Assembly: GCA_027452065.1 (NCBI GenBank)
Contig: DAIDHC010000015.1
Location: forward strand, 1 to 47,658
Direction of reading: 5' to 3'
DNA from: Bryobacterales bacterium
GTDB lineage: Bacteria > Acidobacteriota > Terriglobia > Bryobacterales > Bryobacteraceae
Length of the DNA: 47,658 nucleotides
Positions 7,766 through 17,500 of this stretch are shown here, piece after piece (the stretch's first letter is position 1; each line of letters starts with the position of its first letter). A model generated the notes under the pieces. That model was not told the origin of the DNA and did not search any database. It saw nothing but the letters and a program-made list of their open reading frames with translations. A program made the translations under genes and the position numbers.

Positions 7766-8814
7766 GCGTCAGCACCCCGCAACGGTACCGATACCTCGGC
7801 GATCACAAACGCGCCGTCGAGGTTTCTCAGCGCCAGTGTCGCCGCCTCACCGTACATAAGACGCAGCCGCTCCCTCGCGTTCTCAATACCGATCCTGGTT
7901 CCCACCCCCGCCGCCACAAGCTGCCCGCTATTCACTACCTGGATCCGAAGTGCGCGCTCCTCGACGCGCGACACGAGGCGGATCTCGCCGCCCGCTTCCA
8001 GGCGAGAGACTCCGTGCTTCACTCCGTTTTCCACCAGCGACTGCACCAGCATTGGGGGAATGGCCGAACCCAGCGACGCGGGGTCGATGTCCATGCTCAC
8101 CCTCAGCCGGTCCTCGAACCGGATCGCCTCCAGCTTCAGATAGGCCTGGATGGCGCCGAGCTCATCCTCAAACGGCACGGTCTCCAACCGCGCGGACCGC
8201 AGTGAATACCGCAGAACGCTCGACAGCTCGTCCACCATCGTCTGTGCCCGTCCGGGGTCCTCAACGATCAGCGCCCGCAGGCTATTCAGACAGTTGAACA
8301 TGAAATGCGGATTGAGCTGGTTCAGCAGCGCCCGCAACTCGGAATCTTTCACCGCTACAGCCAGCCGCAACTGTTCCAGGCGCGCGTCGTTGAGGCCCTC
8401 CAGATAGTGCACTCCCACATAGATGACGGCCCAGAGAAACACCACCACGCTCCACAAAAAGAAGATCGGAACGATATTGATCCAGTTCCAGTCCGGATTG
8501 CGGTTGAAATGAAACACGAACAGCGAGGTGATTGTTCCGGCCAGCGTCACCCCCGCTCCGCAGACCAGGCTCCCCACCAACACCCGTGGCGCCACCCGCG
8601 CCATCGGCAGCGACAGCCATCGGTGCCGATGCATCCACGCCCGCAACAAGTGCGTCGAGTAGCCCGCCGCACCATCGAGCAGAGCGATCGAGGCTACTAT
8701 GGGCCAGCCAGACTGTCCCGCCAGAGTCGCAAATCCCAGGTTGATCAGTCCGTGCGCCGACCAACCCAGGATCTGGCAGGTAAGATAGATCCGCCGCCGC
8801 CGCTCACTCACCAT
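7762..8814 (-). CDS. LytS/YehU-type sensor histidine kinase
   Basis: A 350-residue protein. The N-terminal 140 residues contain about four membrane spans (around 12-33, 38-58, 78-102 and 112-135), then a short coiled coil. The His_kinase domain has H170 in LLNQLNPHFMFNCLNSLR, and the ATP-binding domain has LVENGVKHG (260-268) and RIGIENARERL. It should autophosphorylate and pass phosphate to the LytTR regulator encoded next. No separate sensory domain is visible, so the signal is probably read within the membrane. The gene lies 20 bp after the alpha/beta hydrolase gene in the same operon. Confidence 0.92.
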   Translation of the reverse strand: MVSERRRRIYLTCQILGWSAHGLINLGFATLAGQSGWPIVASIALLDGAAGYSTHLLRAWMHRHRWLSLPMARVAPRVLVGSLVCGAGVTLAGTITSLFVFHFNRNPDWNWINIVPIFFLWSVVVFLWAVIYVGVHYLEGLNDARLEQLRLAVAVKDSELRALLNQLNPHFMFNCLNSLRALIVEDPGRAQTMVDELSSVLRYSLRSARLETVPFEDELGAIQAYLKLEAIRFEDRLRVSMDIDPASLGSAIPPMLVQSLVENGVKHGVSRLEAGGEIRLVSRVEERALRIQVVNSGQLVAAGVGTRIGIENARERLRLMYGEAATLALRNLDGAFVIAEVSVPLRGADA

Positions 8815-8834
8815 CGCCCGCCGCCTCGCCCCGC

Positions 8835-9719
8835 TCAGCGCTCCGGCGCCAGAAACGCATCCAACTGCCGGTAAAACCAGCTCGCATCGTCCAGCATGAT
8901 GAAATGCTTCGCATGATCGGCCAGCGCGATCTTCACGCCGTTCAACCGAGCATACTGCGAGATGAAGTTCTTCTCAACCTGCCCCCGTGTTTCGGTGTCC
9001 GCATCGTTATCCCGGTAGGCGACCCACGTGCCCAGCACCAGTACCGGAGCGGTTATGGCTGCCACATCCAGGCGCAGGTCGGTGGTGAACATGTCATACA
9101 TTCCATCGGCCGCCGCCACCGGATCCGTTGTCTCCGCCCACGACATTACGAGGTCAAAGTTTTCCTTGCCCGCCACCATCTTCTTCACCGCCGCCGCCGA
9201 CTGCTTCAGGAACGCCTCGCCGCCCGCCGCCATCCCGGTCCTCATCTGCTCGGCCATCGGCTTCGTGCTCTCCGCGGTCGCGGTAGGGTTGAAAACGGCC
9301 GGAAGGAACGGCACTGCGTCCAAGATCACCAAGGGGCCCGGAAGCTCCGGATTCTTCGCCGCCAGCCACAGAGCCAGAAACCCGCCGAGGCTGTGACCGA
9401 TTATGATCGGACGGTCCAGCTTCATCTGTCGGATGTAGTCCGCCATCGCGTTCCGCACCGTTTCGAGAAAGGGCTCCCCGATCCGCGGCTGGCCAGCGAA
9501 TCCCGCCAGCGTGAACACGTGGCATTCATAATGTTCCGACAGGTGTGCCACCGTCCCGTCCCAAACCGCTCCCGACGATGACAGTCCCGGTATCAGCAGC
9601 ACCGGTTTTCCGTGTCCCCTTACCTTCACTGCGAAGGCTGCCGGCGTTTTCACCATCTCTCCGGCCCGCGTCCCCGCCGCGAATGCCAGAGACATCAGAA
9701 TCAGAGTTGTCAGTTTCAT
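8835..9719 (-). CDS. Exported alpha/beta hydrolase
   Basis: A 294-residue protein with a signal peptide (residues 1-19, cleavage likely after AAGTRAG). The alpha/beta hydrolase fold shows an oxyanion motif in LLIPGLSSSGAVWD, nucleophile S110 in the elbow GHSLGG and a C-terminal catalytic His, likely H272 in HAKHFIM. It is related to the lipase/esterase and haloperoxidase-like branch; the substrate is unknown. First gene of an operon with a two-component system, so it may be the enzyme whose product or substrate is sensed. The AAGGAG Shine-Dalgarno lies in the stem of a hairpin just before the ATG. Confidence 0.88.
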   Translation of the reverse strand: MKLTTLILMSLAFAAGTRAGEMVKTPAAFAVKVRGHGKPVLLIPGLSSSGAVWDGTVAHLSEHYECHVFTLAGFAGQPRIGEPFLETVRNAMADYIRQMKLDRPIIIGHSLGGFLALWLAAKNPELPGPLVILDAVPFLPAVFNPTATAESTKPMAEQMRTGMAAGGEAFLKQSAAAVKKMVAGKENFDLVMSWAETTDPVAAADGMYDMFTTDLRLDVAAITAPVLVLGTWVAYRDNDADTETRGQVEKNFISQYARLNGVKIALADHAKHFIMLDDASWFYRQLDAFLAPER

Positions 9720-9743
9720 GAGTCTCCTTCCACCATGGAGACT
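9716..9743 (-). promoter_or_regulatory. Hairpin hiding the ribosome binding site, with a six-codon upstream reading frame
   Basis: AGTCTCC (9721-9727) and GGAGACT (9737-9743) are perfect inverted repeats separated by nine bases. Read on the minus strand, the 3' arm GGAGACT contains the Shine-Dalgarno sequence and ends one base before the hydrolase ATG at 9719. The loop has an ATG (9736-9734) that opens a frame of six codons, MVEGDS, whose TGA overlaps the hydrolase ATG as ATGA. Both facts are read from the sequence; translational control is inferred. Confidence 0.5.
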
Positions 9744-9815
9744 AGGTCCAACGGCCGCATGGCTCGACCGATTTCTGATGAGCGGCGCGACGCCGGGATA
9801 GACGGCCGAAGACGG

Positions 9816-9821
9816 TAGAAT
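9816..9821 (+). promoter_or_regulatory. Candidate -10 element (TAGAAT)
   Basis: TAGAAT ends nine bases before the ATG at 9831 of the M28 peptidase gene. With a start 6-9 bases after the hexamer, the mRNA would have almost no leader, in keeping with the absence of a Shine-Dalgarno sequence. No -35 consensus is visible. Confidence 0.4.
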
Positions 9822-9830
9822 TATGTCTTC

Positions 9831-11339
9831 ATGGTAAAGATCCTTACCCTGGCCCTCGCCGCTTCCTCCCTGTCGTGGAGCGCCTCGCCGCAGGCACCCG
9901 CGCTCAATGCCGCCGAGCGCGCCGTTACAGGGCGCATCTCAGCCTCCCGCCTCCGGGCCCGCCTCTCGTTCCTGGCCTCCGACGCACTTCAGGGCCGCGA
10001 TACCCCTTCGCCGGGCCTCGACGTCGCCGCGGAATACATCGCCAGCGAGTTCCGCCGCGCGGGCCTCGAACCTGGTGGCAATGACGGCTACTTTCAAACC
10101 GCGTCGATGGTCCAGCTTACGCCCAACAAGGAGGGCTTCTCCCTCAAACTTGAATATCAGGGCCGCAGCGTCGAGGCCGGTCCCGACGGCGCCTCCCTCT
10201 CCCTCGCCTCCGGCCTTTCCCTCACCGCCGCCCCGGTCTTCAAACTCGATCTCGCCGATCCCTCCTCCTTCGCCGCCGTCAAGCCCACGGACCTCGACGG
10301 CCGCGTCGTCATCGCCCAAGCGCCTCACCGGGGCCTCAAAGGTATTCAGGCCGCCTTCCACCTCCTCAGTGATGCCAAGCCGACGCTCCTGCTTCTGGTC
10401 GGCGAATCCGAAATGCTCGGCTCCGGTGAACGCCTCGTCGATGCCTCTCCGGACTCGGCCTCCGCCCGGCAGGCTACCCCGCGTGTCGCGGTCCACAGCC
10501 CCGCCCTCTCGGCGCTGTTTGATTCACTCCCTCCCGGTGCCGGCACCGCCACCGTCACCCTCACTGCGCCCGAGCCACTCAAAACCCCCTTCACGCTGAG
10601 AAATGTCGTCGCAGTCCTCCGCGGCTCCGACCCTGCGCTCAAGTCCACCTACGTAATGGTTACTGCCCATTACGACCACATCGGGATGAAGAAATCCGGC
10701 GAAGGCGACCGCATTTACAACGGCGCCAACGACGACGGCAGCGGGACCGTCTCTGTTGTCGAACTCGCCCAGGCGCTCGCCGCCGCCCGTCCCCGGCCCC
10801 GCCGCTCGCTTGTCTTCATGACATTCTTCGGCGAGGAGAAGGGTGAGCTCGGCTCCCGTTACTACGCCGCCCATCCGCTCTTTCCGCTAGCTCGAACCGT
10901 CGCCGATCTCAACCTTGAACAGGTCGGCCGCACCGACTCGACAGACGGCCCCCAGGTCGGCACCGCCAGCCTCACCGGCTTCGGCTACTCCACTCTCTCC
11001 GACATTCTGGTCAAAGCCGGCAAGCTCACCGGCGTCAAGGTCTACCGCAACGCCGAGGCAAGCGACGCCTACTTTTCCCGCTCCGACAACCAGAAGCTCG
11101 CCGACGCTGGTATCCCCGCCCACACGCTCTGCGTCGCCTTTGACTATCCCGACTACCACGGCCTCGGCGATGAGTGGCAAAAGGTCGACTACTCGAACAT
11201 GGCCCGCGTGGACCGCGCCGTCGCCGTCGCCCTCATGATGGTCGCCGACGACCCGGCCACCCCGCGCTGGAACCCCAAAAACTCCCACACCGCCCGCTAC
11301 CTCAAGGCCTTCGAACAACTCCACGGGGGGCAGCCGTAG
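9831..11339 (+). CDS. Secreted M28-family zinc aminopeptidase
   Basis: A 502-residue protein with a signal peptide (residues 1-18), a PA-domain-like insertion (about 130-250) and a C-terminal M28 peptidase domain. Zinc-ligand and catalytic motifs are visible: H280 in MVTAHYDHIG, D301/D302 in GANDDGSG, E335/E336 in TFFGEEKGELGS, E363 in LNLEQVGR and H443 in DYPDYHGLGDE. The family removes N-terminal residues from peptides with two zinc ions. One zinc ligand is Glu where many relatives have Asp (NLDMVGR type). The gene is monocistronic and divergent from the hydrolase operon. Confidence 0.92.
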   Translation: MVKILTLALAASSLSWSASPQAPALNAAERAVTGRISASRLRARLSFLASDALQGRDTPSPGLDVAAEYIASEFRRAGLEPGGNDGYFQTASMVQLTPNKEGFSLKLEYQGRSVEAGPDGASLSLASGLSLTAAPVFKLDLADPSSFAAVKPTDLDGRVVIAQAPHRGLKGIQAAFHLLSDAKPTLLLLVGESEMLGSGERLVDASPDSASARQATPRVAVHSPALSALFDSLPPGAGTATVTLTAPEPLKTPFTLRNVVAVLRGSDPALKSTYVMVTAHYDHIGMKKSGEGDRIYNGANDDGSGTVSVVELAQALAAARPRPRRSLVFMTFFGEEKGELGSRYYAAHPLFPLARTVADLNLEQVGRTDSTDGPQVGTASLTGFGYSTLSDILVKAGKLTGVKVYRNAEASDAYFSRSDNQKLADAGIPAHTLCVAFDYPDYHGLGDEWQKVDYSNMARVDRAVAVALMMVADDPATPRWNPKNSHTARYLKAFEQLHGGQP

Positions 11340-11414
11340 CCCGGTGGCGCGACCCTGTCGGCGATGACTCATTCTCGCGACACCCAACGCCGGCCGGCCT
11401 AACCGCTCCCTATC

Positions 11415-14400
11415 TCAACGCGTCCCGCTCCACCCATACGACGCCGCCACGCCGCCGGTCTTGGTGACCAGCACCATCGCCGCCCGGCCCGCATCCACGA
11501 GCCCGGAAAGCTCCTTGCCGCTTGCGGCGTCCCGGAAGCCCACCGTCGTTGGCGAACTCCCTTCGACCACCACCGTGTACAGCGTCGCCTCCGGAAACTG
11601 CTCCGGCGAGATCAGCACGTCGGCGTCCTGCAACTCGGTCGTGTATACCGGCGCAACTCCGGCCCGTTTCAAGGCATACCGGTACAGCGCCCCCGTCGCT
11701 TCCAGATTGTCGTTCCATTCCACCGGCAGCGCCGCCGCCAACACGCGCCCCTGTCCGACTGCGACCTCCGCCAACGTTGCCCCTCCGGGCAGCGCCAGCT
11801 TCTCCAGATACCCCGTCTTGGCGCCGCTGAATGTCAGGCGCTCGCGCCCTCCCGGCCACTCCATCGTCGCCGACCTCTCGAGCATCCTCGCCATCCCACC
11901 CCGAATCCCGATCGCCGCGGCCCGCCCGGTGGCGTGGAAATGCGCATCGTCGTCAAAGGGCCCGGTCACCAACAAGGTCGCCCCGGCCTTCACCCGCTCC
12001 ATAATCCCCTGCCACGCCGTCTCGCTCAGGATCCATGGCGACGGCAGCAGGATCAACTTCGGCTGCCCCAGATTCTCGATCTGCCGCTCTCCCACGGCAT
12101 ATGCCTCCGCCCGCGCATACCCGTACATCGCCCGCACGGCACTCTGCTCGGCCTGAATCGCCAGCGCGTTCAACGTCGAAAGCTGCAGCGATTGCGGCAG
12201 CACCAGCGCCACGTCAGGCTGCACCAGTCGCGTTGCAAACCCCTGCGCCCGCCGCGCGAACTCCCCCATTGCCTCCATCATCGGCACCCACAGCTTTTGG
12301 CTCCCGTCGCTGCGCAGCATCCCGAAGTACACTTCGCGGTCCCAGTCCCATGTCATGAACCCACTGTTGCCCGCGGTGAACGAATATGCCCACTTCCGCT
12401 CCAGCAGCTTCATCCCGGTCAACTCGTCATACTGCCACGCCCCGTTCGGAAGAATGACCGGCTGGTATCCTGTCTCCCCGATAATGTTGGCAATACCCGG
12501 CGCCTTCGCCGCCAGCGAATCCCACAGCAACGCGTCGTTCTGGCGATAGGTATGGTTTGTCGTGAATCCCAGCCCCGACGCCGCATAAAACTGGTTCAGC
12601 ACCCGGTTCTGCACCCCTCCCTCGTCCTGCCCCACGTCCACCACCTGCGTGCTTCCCATTGCCCGGATCGCCTCCACCATCTGCTTCACCCACCCGGAGA
12701 ACATCTGCTGCGCGAACAGGTTGTAATCGAGCGCCCGCTGCTGCCCCGTGTTCCCACCTTCCATGTCGGGCGACAAGTCGTGCGCCGAAGGCAGCGGAGC
12801 CGCCCCGAACCCGCGCACCTGGTCCGGACTCTCCGACCAGGCTGCCGCCAGCCGCCCTGTCTCTCCGTAGCGCGCCTCCAGCCATTTCCGCCACGCTTCG
12901 CTCTCCGCCGGGTCCCCGTTCGGCGTGTTGCCCCGCCACAGATGATCCGGGTTGGAGAAGCTCGGCTCATTGATCAGATCCCAACTCATATCCGGCGCTC
13001 CGCGGAAACGGCTTACGATCGACAGCATGTAGTTCTGCTCGGCCCGGATCGTCACCGGATCCAGGTACGGATTCGTACCCGCCAGCCGCATCGCGGACGC
13101 GCTCCCCCGCATCCGCAATGTCGTCTGGGGATCGAAGGCGAAGAACGTGAAGTTCACCGCGATGTGATGCTTCCGCGCACACCGCAAGTACGCCTCCAGG
13201 TTCCGCAAAAACCGCTCCGTCACCGCCCCGGTCGCCGCGTCCAGAAACTTAAACTGCCCGCTCCACACCCCCGTCCGCACCATGCTCACTCCGTGCCGCT
13301 CCATCGCCGCAAAGTCGTCCTCCCACACGGCTGCGTTCCGTGGCCCCGAAAAATCCCACCCGTTTTCTTCGGTGCTGAAGTAGTTCGTCCCAACAGGAAA
13401 GAATGGCTTGCCGTCCCACGTCAGAAAATCCCCCGCAGCCCCGAGCCACGGCCCGGCCTCGAGTTCCGCCTGGTCCTCAATCCAAAACCCGTTTCCGTAA
13501 TACTCGCGCGCCTTTCCCGCCGCGTCCTCATACGTCGCGCGCAGGCGGTAAAAGCCCGGCCCGAGCGACGCCGGAAATACCACTGGCGCATCCGTCGCCT
13601 TACCCTCGCACTCCACCTCCGCTTTCGCGGCCACGCCCGCTCCGGAGACCACCTCCAGCTTCACCTTCGCCGCGCCCTGCGCGCCTCCTTTGAGCCCGCG
13701 CCGCAAATGGACGACCGCCTCCGGCGTCTCCCCCGGCCGGTATGTCGAGTAGGTCATCTCGACCGAAAAAATCGCCGCTCCCTGCCGCGCGTAAGCCGCT
13801 GCCGCCCCCATCAGTGCGCGCCCATCCTGCGTCTCCCAAAACCCCTCTTCGGGCGTGAAGTCCGCCATCACCCACCGCCCTCCCTGGGTGTGATCCATCA
13901 CGACCACCGGCGCCGCCAGTGCGTCTCCGCGCCCGTCCCGCAGATAGCCCAGTCCGCTGAGCCGCCCTTCGAGCGCGAAACACCGCGCCGGCTTCAGCTT
14001 CAGGGCGGGGAACTGCCCATACCCTTCTCGCCACGTGAACTCCCCGTTGGGCACCGCGGGCAATGGATAGCTGTTCCGGATTCCCATGCGCCGCTCGTAC
14101 GCTCCGGCCGCTTCGCGGATTTCAAACGCGCCCGCCCGAGCCGCCACCGTGACCCCGAACGGCCGCCCTCCCAGCACCAACAGGTTCCCGCCGCTTTCGA
14201 GATACCGGTGGATCGCCGCCCAATCCGGCTCCGGAAAGGCCGATCCATAAGGAAGCACCAGCAGGTCCGTGCCGTCGAGGGTTCCCGCCCGCCCCAGTTC
14301 CTCCACGTCGGCGAACACGACCTCCTGGCCGGCTGCATCCCCGACCGCCAGCGCCTGCTCCATCGCGCGCCGCGCCGGCGCCGCGGTGTCAACCGCCGGA

Positions 14401-14489
14401 AATCCCTCCTGCCAGAACACCACCGTTTTTGCAGCGGCGCCCGCCCCGCTCAGCGCCAGCACCCATGCCGCGACCGCCAGTTTTTGCAT
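11415..14489 (-). CDS. Secreted large glycoside hydrolase, clan GH-A-like (GH5/GH42-like architecture)
   Basis: A 1024-residue protein with a signal peptide (1-20). Residues 22-240 form a Rossmann/ThuA-like domain (LLVLPYGSAFPEP, LLVLGGRPFG). A beta-sandwich region at about 245-340 follows. A TIM-barrel core starts at FLTWDGKPFFPVGTNYF, with likely acid/base E508 in WDLINEPSF and nucleophile E672 in NIIGETGYQ. C-terminal domains resemble the amidotransferase-like part of GH42 enzymes. Such enzymes cleave beta-linked glycans; the substrate is not predictable. GGAG lies eight bases before the ATG. The gene is 60 bp downstream of the TonB receptor on the same strand, so the two probably form a binding-and-cleavage pair. 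Confidence 0.85.
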   Translation of the reverse strand: MQKLAVAAWVLALSGAGAAAKTVVFWQEGFPAVDTAAPARRAMEQALAVGDAAGQEVVFADVEELGRAGTLDGTDLLVLPYGSAFPEPDWAAIHRYLESGGNLLVLGGRPFGVTVAARAGAFEIREAAGAYERRMGIRNSYPLPAVPNGEFTWREGYGQFPALKLKPARCFALEGRLSGLGYLRDGRGDALAAPVVVMDHTQGGRWVMADFTPEEGFWETQDGRALMGAAAAYARQGAAIFSVEMTYSTYRPGETPEAVVHLRRGLKGGAQGAAKVKLEVVSGAGVAAKAEVECEGKATDAPVVFPASLGPGFYRLRATYEDAAGKAREYYGNGFWIEDQAELEAGPWLGAAGDFLTWDGKPFFPVGTNYFSTEENGWDFSGPRNAAVWEDDFAAMERHGVSMVRTGVWSGQFKFLDAATGAVTERFLRNLEAYLRCARKHHIAVNFTFFAFDPQTTLRMRGSASAMRLAGTNPYLDPVTIRAEQNYMLSIVSRFRGAPDMSWDLINEPSFSNPDHLWRGNTPNGDPAESEAWRKWLEARYGETGRLAAAWSESPDQVRGFGAAPLPSAHDLSPDMEGGNTGQQRALDYNLFAQQMFSGWVKQMVEAIRAMGSTQVVDVGQDEGGVQNRVLNQFYAASGLGFTTNHTYRQNDALLWDSLAAKAPGIANIIGETGYQPVILPNGAWQYDELTGMKLLERKWAYSFTAGNSGFMTWDWDREVYFGMLRSDGSQKLWVPMMEAMGEFARRAQGFATRLVQPDVALVLPQSLQLSTLNALAIQAEQSAVRAMYGYARAEAYAVGERQIENLGQPKLILLPSPWILSETAWQGIMERVKAGATLLVTGPFDDDAHFHATGRAAAIGIRGGMARMLERSATMEWPGGRERLTFSGAKTGYLEKLALPGGATLAEVAVGQGRVLAAALPVEWNDNLEATGALYRYALKRAGVAPVYTTELQDADVLISPEQFPEATLYTVVVEGSSPTTVGFRDAASGKELSGLVDAGRAAMVLVTKTGGVAASYGWSGTR

Positions 14490-14549
14490 CGTTGTTTCTC
14501 CGTCCCGGAGCCGGCGGCCTCACGCCCGGCTCCCGCACCCGAGGCCGGG

Positions 14550-17500
14550 TTACCAGAGAAACTTGGCCGCCAACTGGATCTGCCGCGCCGACACGCCCAG
14601 CGACGTGATCGTGCCGAAGCTGCTCCCCGATTGTATTCCCGCGTTCGGCGCTCCAAACTGCGGATGGTTCAGAGCGTTGAACATCTCCACCCGGAACTGC
14701 AGGTTGTATCGCTCCGCCGCTCCGAAATAATTGTTCTTGAACACCGACAGGTCCGAATCCGCGATTCCGGGGTTTCGAACATCCGGGAGCGTCCGGCTGG
14801 TGTTTCCGAACGTAAACGGCGGCGGCTGCGAGAACACCGATGTGTTAAACCACCGGCTGAGCGTCGGGTTCGACAGCGCCGCGCTGTGCCCGTTGTTGTC
14901 CGGTGTCTGGTTCAGCGTGAAGATCCCGGTTTGGTTGATTGCCGCTCCTAAAACAATCGGCGTTCCCGTGTTGAACGTCAGAATTCCGTTCACCTGCCAG
15001 CCTGACACCAGCATGTTCACACCCTTCGGAGCATTGTTCAGAAACTTCTGCCCTCGCCCGATAGGAAGATCGTAGACGAAGCTCGTCACAAAGGTTCGCG
15101 ACACATCCTGGGGTGACAGCGCCCACTCCTGTCGCCCGTCGTATTGATTGATGAACGTGCCGCTCGTCGGCCCGAGATAGGTCACCGCCGCCGCCGAGTT
15201 ATCCATCGTCTTGCTCGCGGTAAAGGCGGCGATGAATGTCAGGCCCTTGGAAAACCGCTTGTCCAGGCGGATCGTCATCCCGTTATAAGTTGACGATGCC
15301 GTCGGCTTCCGGAAACTCATTACGCCGTTGTACTGCGGATACGGCCGCAACAGGTAGTTGTAGGAGATCGTCGGCTGGCTCAGCGGCGAGCCTGGCGAAT
15401 TGATCAGCCCGTAAAACGGATTCGACACCTGGGAGTAAAGCTGGTTGCCCAGCGCCATGTACGCCGGATTCAACTGCGAATACGGTGTCCCCGGATCCCC
15501 GTTCACAAGAAACAGCCCTCGGTTGCCCAGATAGCCCACTTCGAGCACCATCTGTCCCGGCAGTTGCTGTTGCACGTTGAAGTTCCACTCGATCGTGTAC
15601 GGGTTGCGGTAGGAATCGAAGAACGATTCACCGATTCCTTGCCCCAGGTTTGTCCCCGCGCCGCCCGCGGCTCCCGGCGGTAAAAAATATCCCGTCGGAA
15701 ATGGATTCTGGAGATACGCCAGCACCGACCTCTGGTTGTCGTTAGTCGGCAGCATCTGTGTGTTCGCAGTGAAGCCCTGCATGCCTTGGGCTCCCGTTGT
15801 CCCCGACGCTTCCAGAGCCGACGGGGCGTACGAAATCCCGAATCCCGTTCGGATCACCGTGCCGCCCACCGGGTTCCACGCGATCCCAACCCTCGGCCCG
15901 AAGTCTTCCCACTGCGTCGGTCCCTGCGCCCGCCCGTATTGCCCGGTGCCGCCGGCATACAGCATCTGGCCCATCAGATTTCCGCAGTAGAGACATGCGC
16001 CCGCCGGCACCTGACCGGCCAGCGGCGATGGCAGATTCGGATCCCAGTACGACAGGCGGTTGAACCGCTCCGTCCTCGGGACCTCCACCTCCCAACGCAT
16101 GCCCAGGTTGATCGTCAGGTTCTTGGTCACCTTCCAGTCGTCCTGGATATAGAGTGCGTTGTAGGCGCTGGCGTCGGCCGCCGTCGGTTCTTCCGTGATC
16201 TGTCCTGAACTTGTGAGCCCCAGCAGGAATGACGCGTACGGCGAGCCTGTCCCGTTAGCGCTGTTCAGTATTCGCTGCGTCCACGTCTGGTCGAAGTTGA
16301 ACTGCCCGGCCGGAAATCCGTACTGCGAAAAATTGATGAACAGCTTCCGGAACTCTCCTCCGAACTTGATCGTGTGATGGCTGGCGATCTTGGTCATGCT
16401 CGCCGTCAAGCTGTGGGCGAGCGGATTCTCGATCAAGGGGACGTAGCCTGTGTTCCCCAGCCCCGCGCCATTGGAAAATCCAAACCGCGGAAACTCGAGA
16501 ACCCGCTGCGAGGCGAGGTCCACCAGCGACTGTGGCAGCCCCAGCGAGCCCGGATTGAACCCAACACCGAATGGCTCCCTCGTCACATAGGACCGGCTGA
16601 AGCCGTACCGGAAATCCGCGATCAGCGTCGGGCTGAACGTCACAGTGTGGTCCATCGACGCGCTCCATGCGCCGCCCGCCGCCGGTCCGCCTCCACCCTG
16701 CGAGGCGACGTTGCCGTAGTCCTCGAGCGGGGTGCTGCTGTTCCAGCTATGCGACAGCCGCAGGAACATCCTCCAGTTTGACGTGAAGTCGTGGTCGATC
16801 CGGCTGTCCCATTGGTAGCTGTCGGAGGTCGAGTCGCCTACCGCCACGAAGTTGTTCACCTGCGCACCCGGCGCCCCCGCGTTCGGCTGCGGGAAGTATT
16901 TCATCGCGTTCACCGCCACGGGATCGAACCGGTTCGTCGGAATGGTGTTGTTCGGAAACGGCTCCCGCACGTAGTTCCCGGTCGCCGGGTCCAGGTGCGC
17001 CGTCAGCGGATCGTAAATCGTTGTCCCCAGTCCGGAAAAATTCCCGGTGCGGAACGCCGCCAGCGGCACCGTGTCCGTGGCGATCGCCGCGTTCACCTGG
17101 TTGGTGCCTTGAAATCCGAAGAAAAAGAACGAGCGGTTGTGCCCGTCATAGACCTTCGGGATGTCGATCGGTCCGCCGATCGTCCCACCGTACTGGTTTA
17201 CCTGCGATGCCGGACGCGCGTGGCCCGCGCGGTTGGCGAAAAAGTCGTTCGCGTTTAAGACACCGTTCCGCGCAAACTCGAACAGCGAGCCGTGAAACTC
17301 GTTCGTCCCCGATTTCGTTACCAGGTTGATCACTCCGCCCCCGAACCGCCCGTATTCGGCCGACAGCGAGTTGGTCTGCACGCTGAACTCCTCCACCGAG
17401 TCCACAATCGGCGTGTATGCCGCTGTCGTGTTTCCTACATTGTTCTCCGGCAGAATGTTACTCACCCCGTCCAGTTGTTCTTCATTGATCGCGTTCCGCG

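Noticed and set aside
11934..14951. 1005-codon open frame antisense to the glycoside hydrolase gene
   Set aside because: The translation is dominated by Arg, Pro and His without any domain. It is the expected shadow of a G-rich coding strand.
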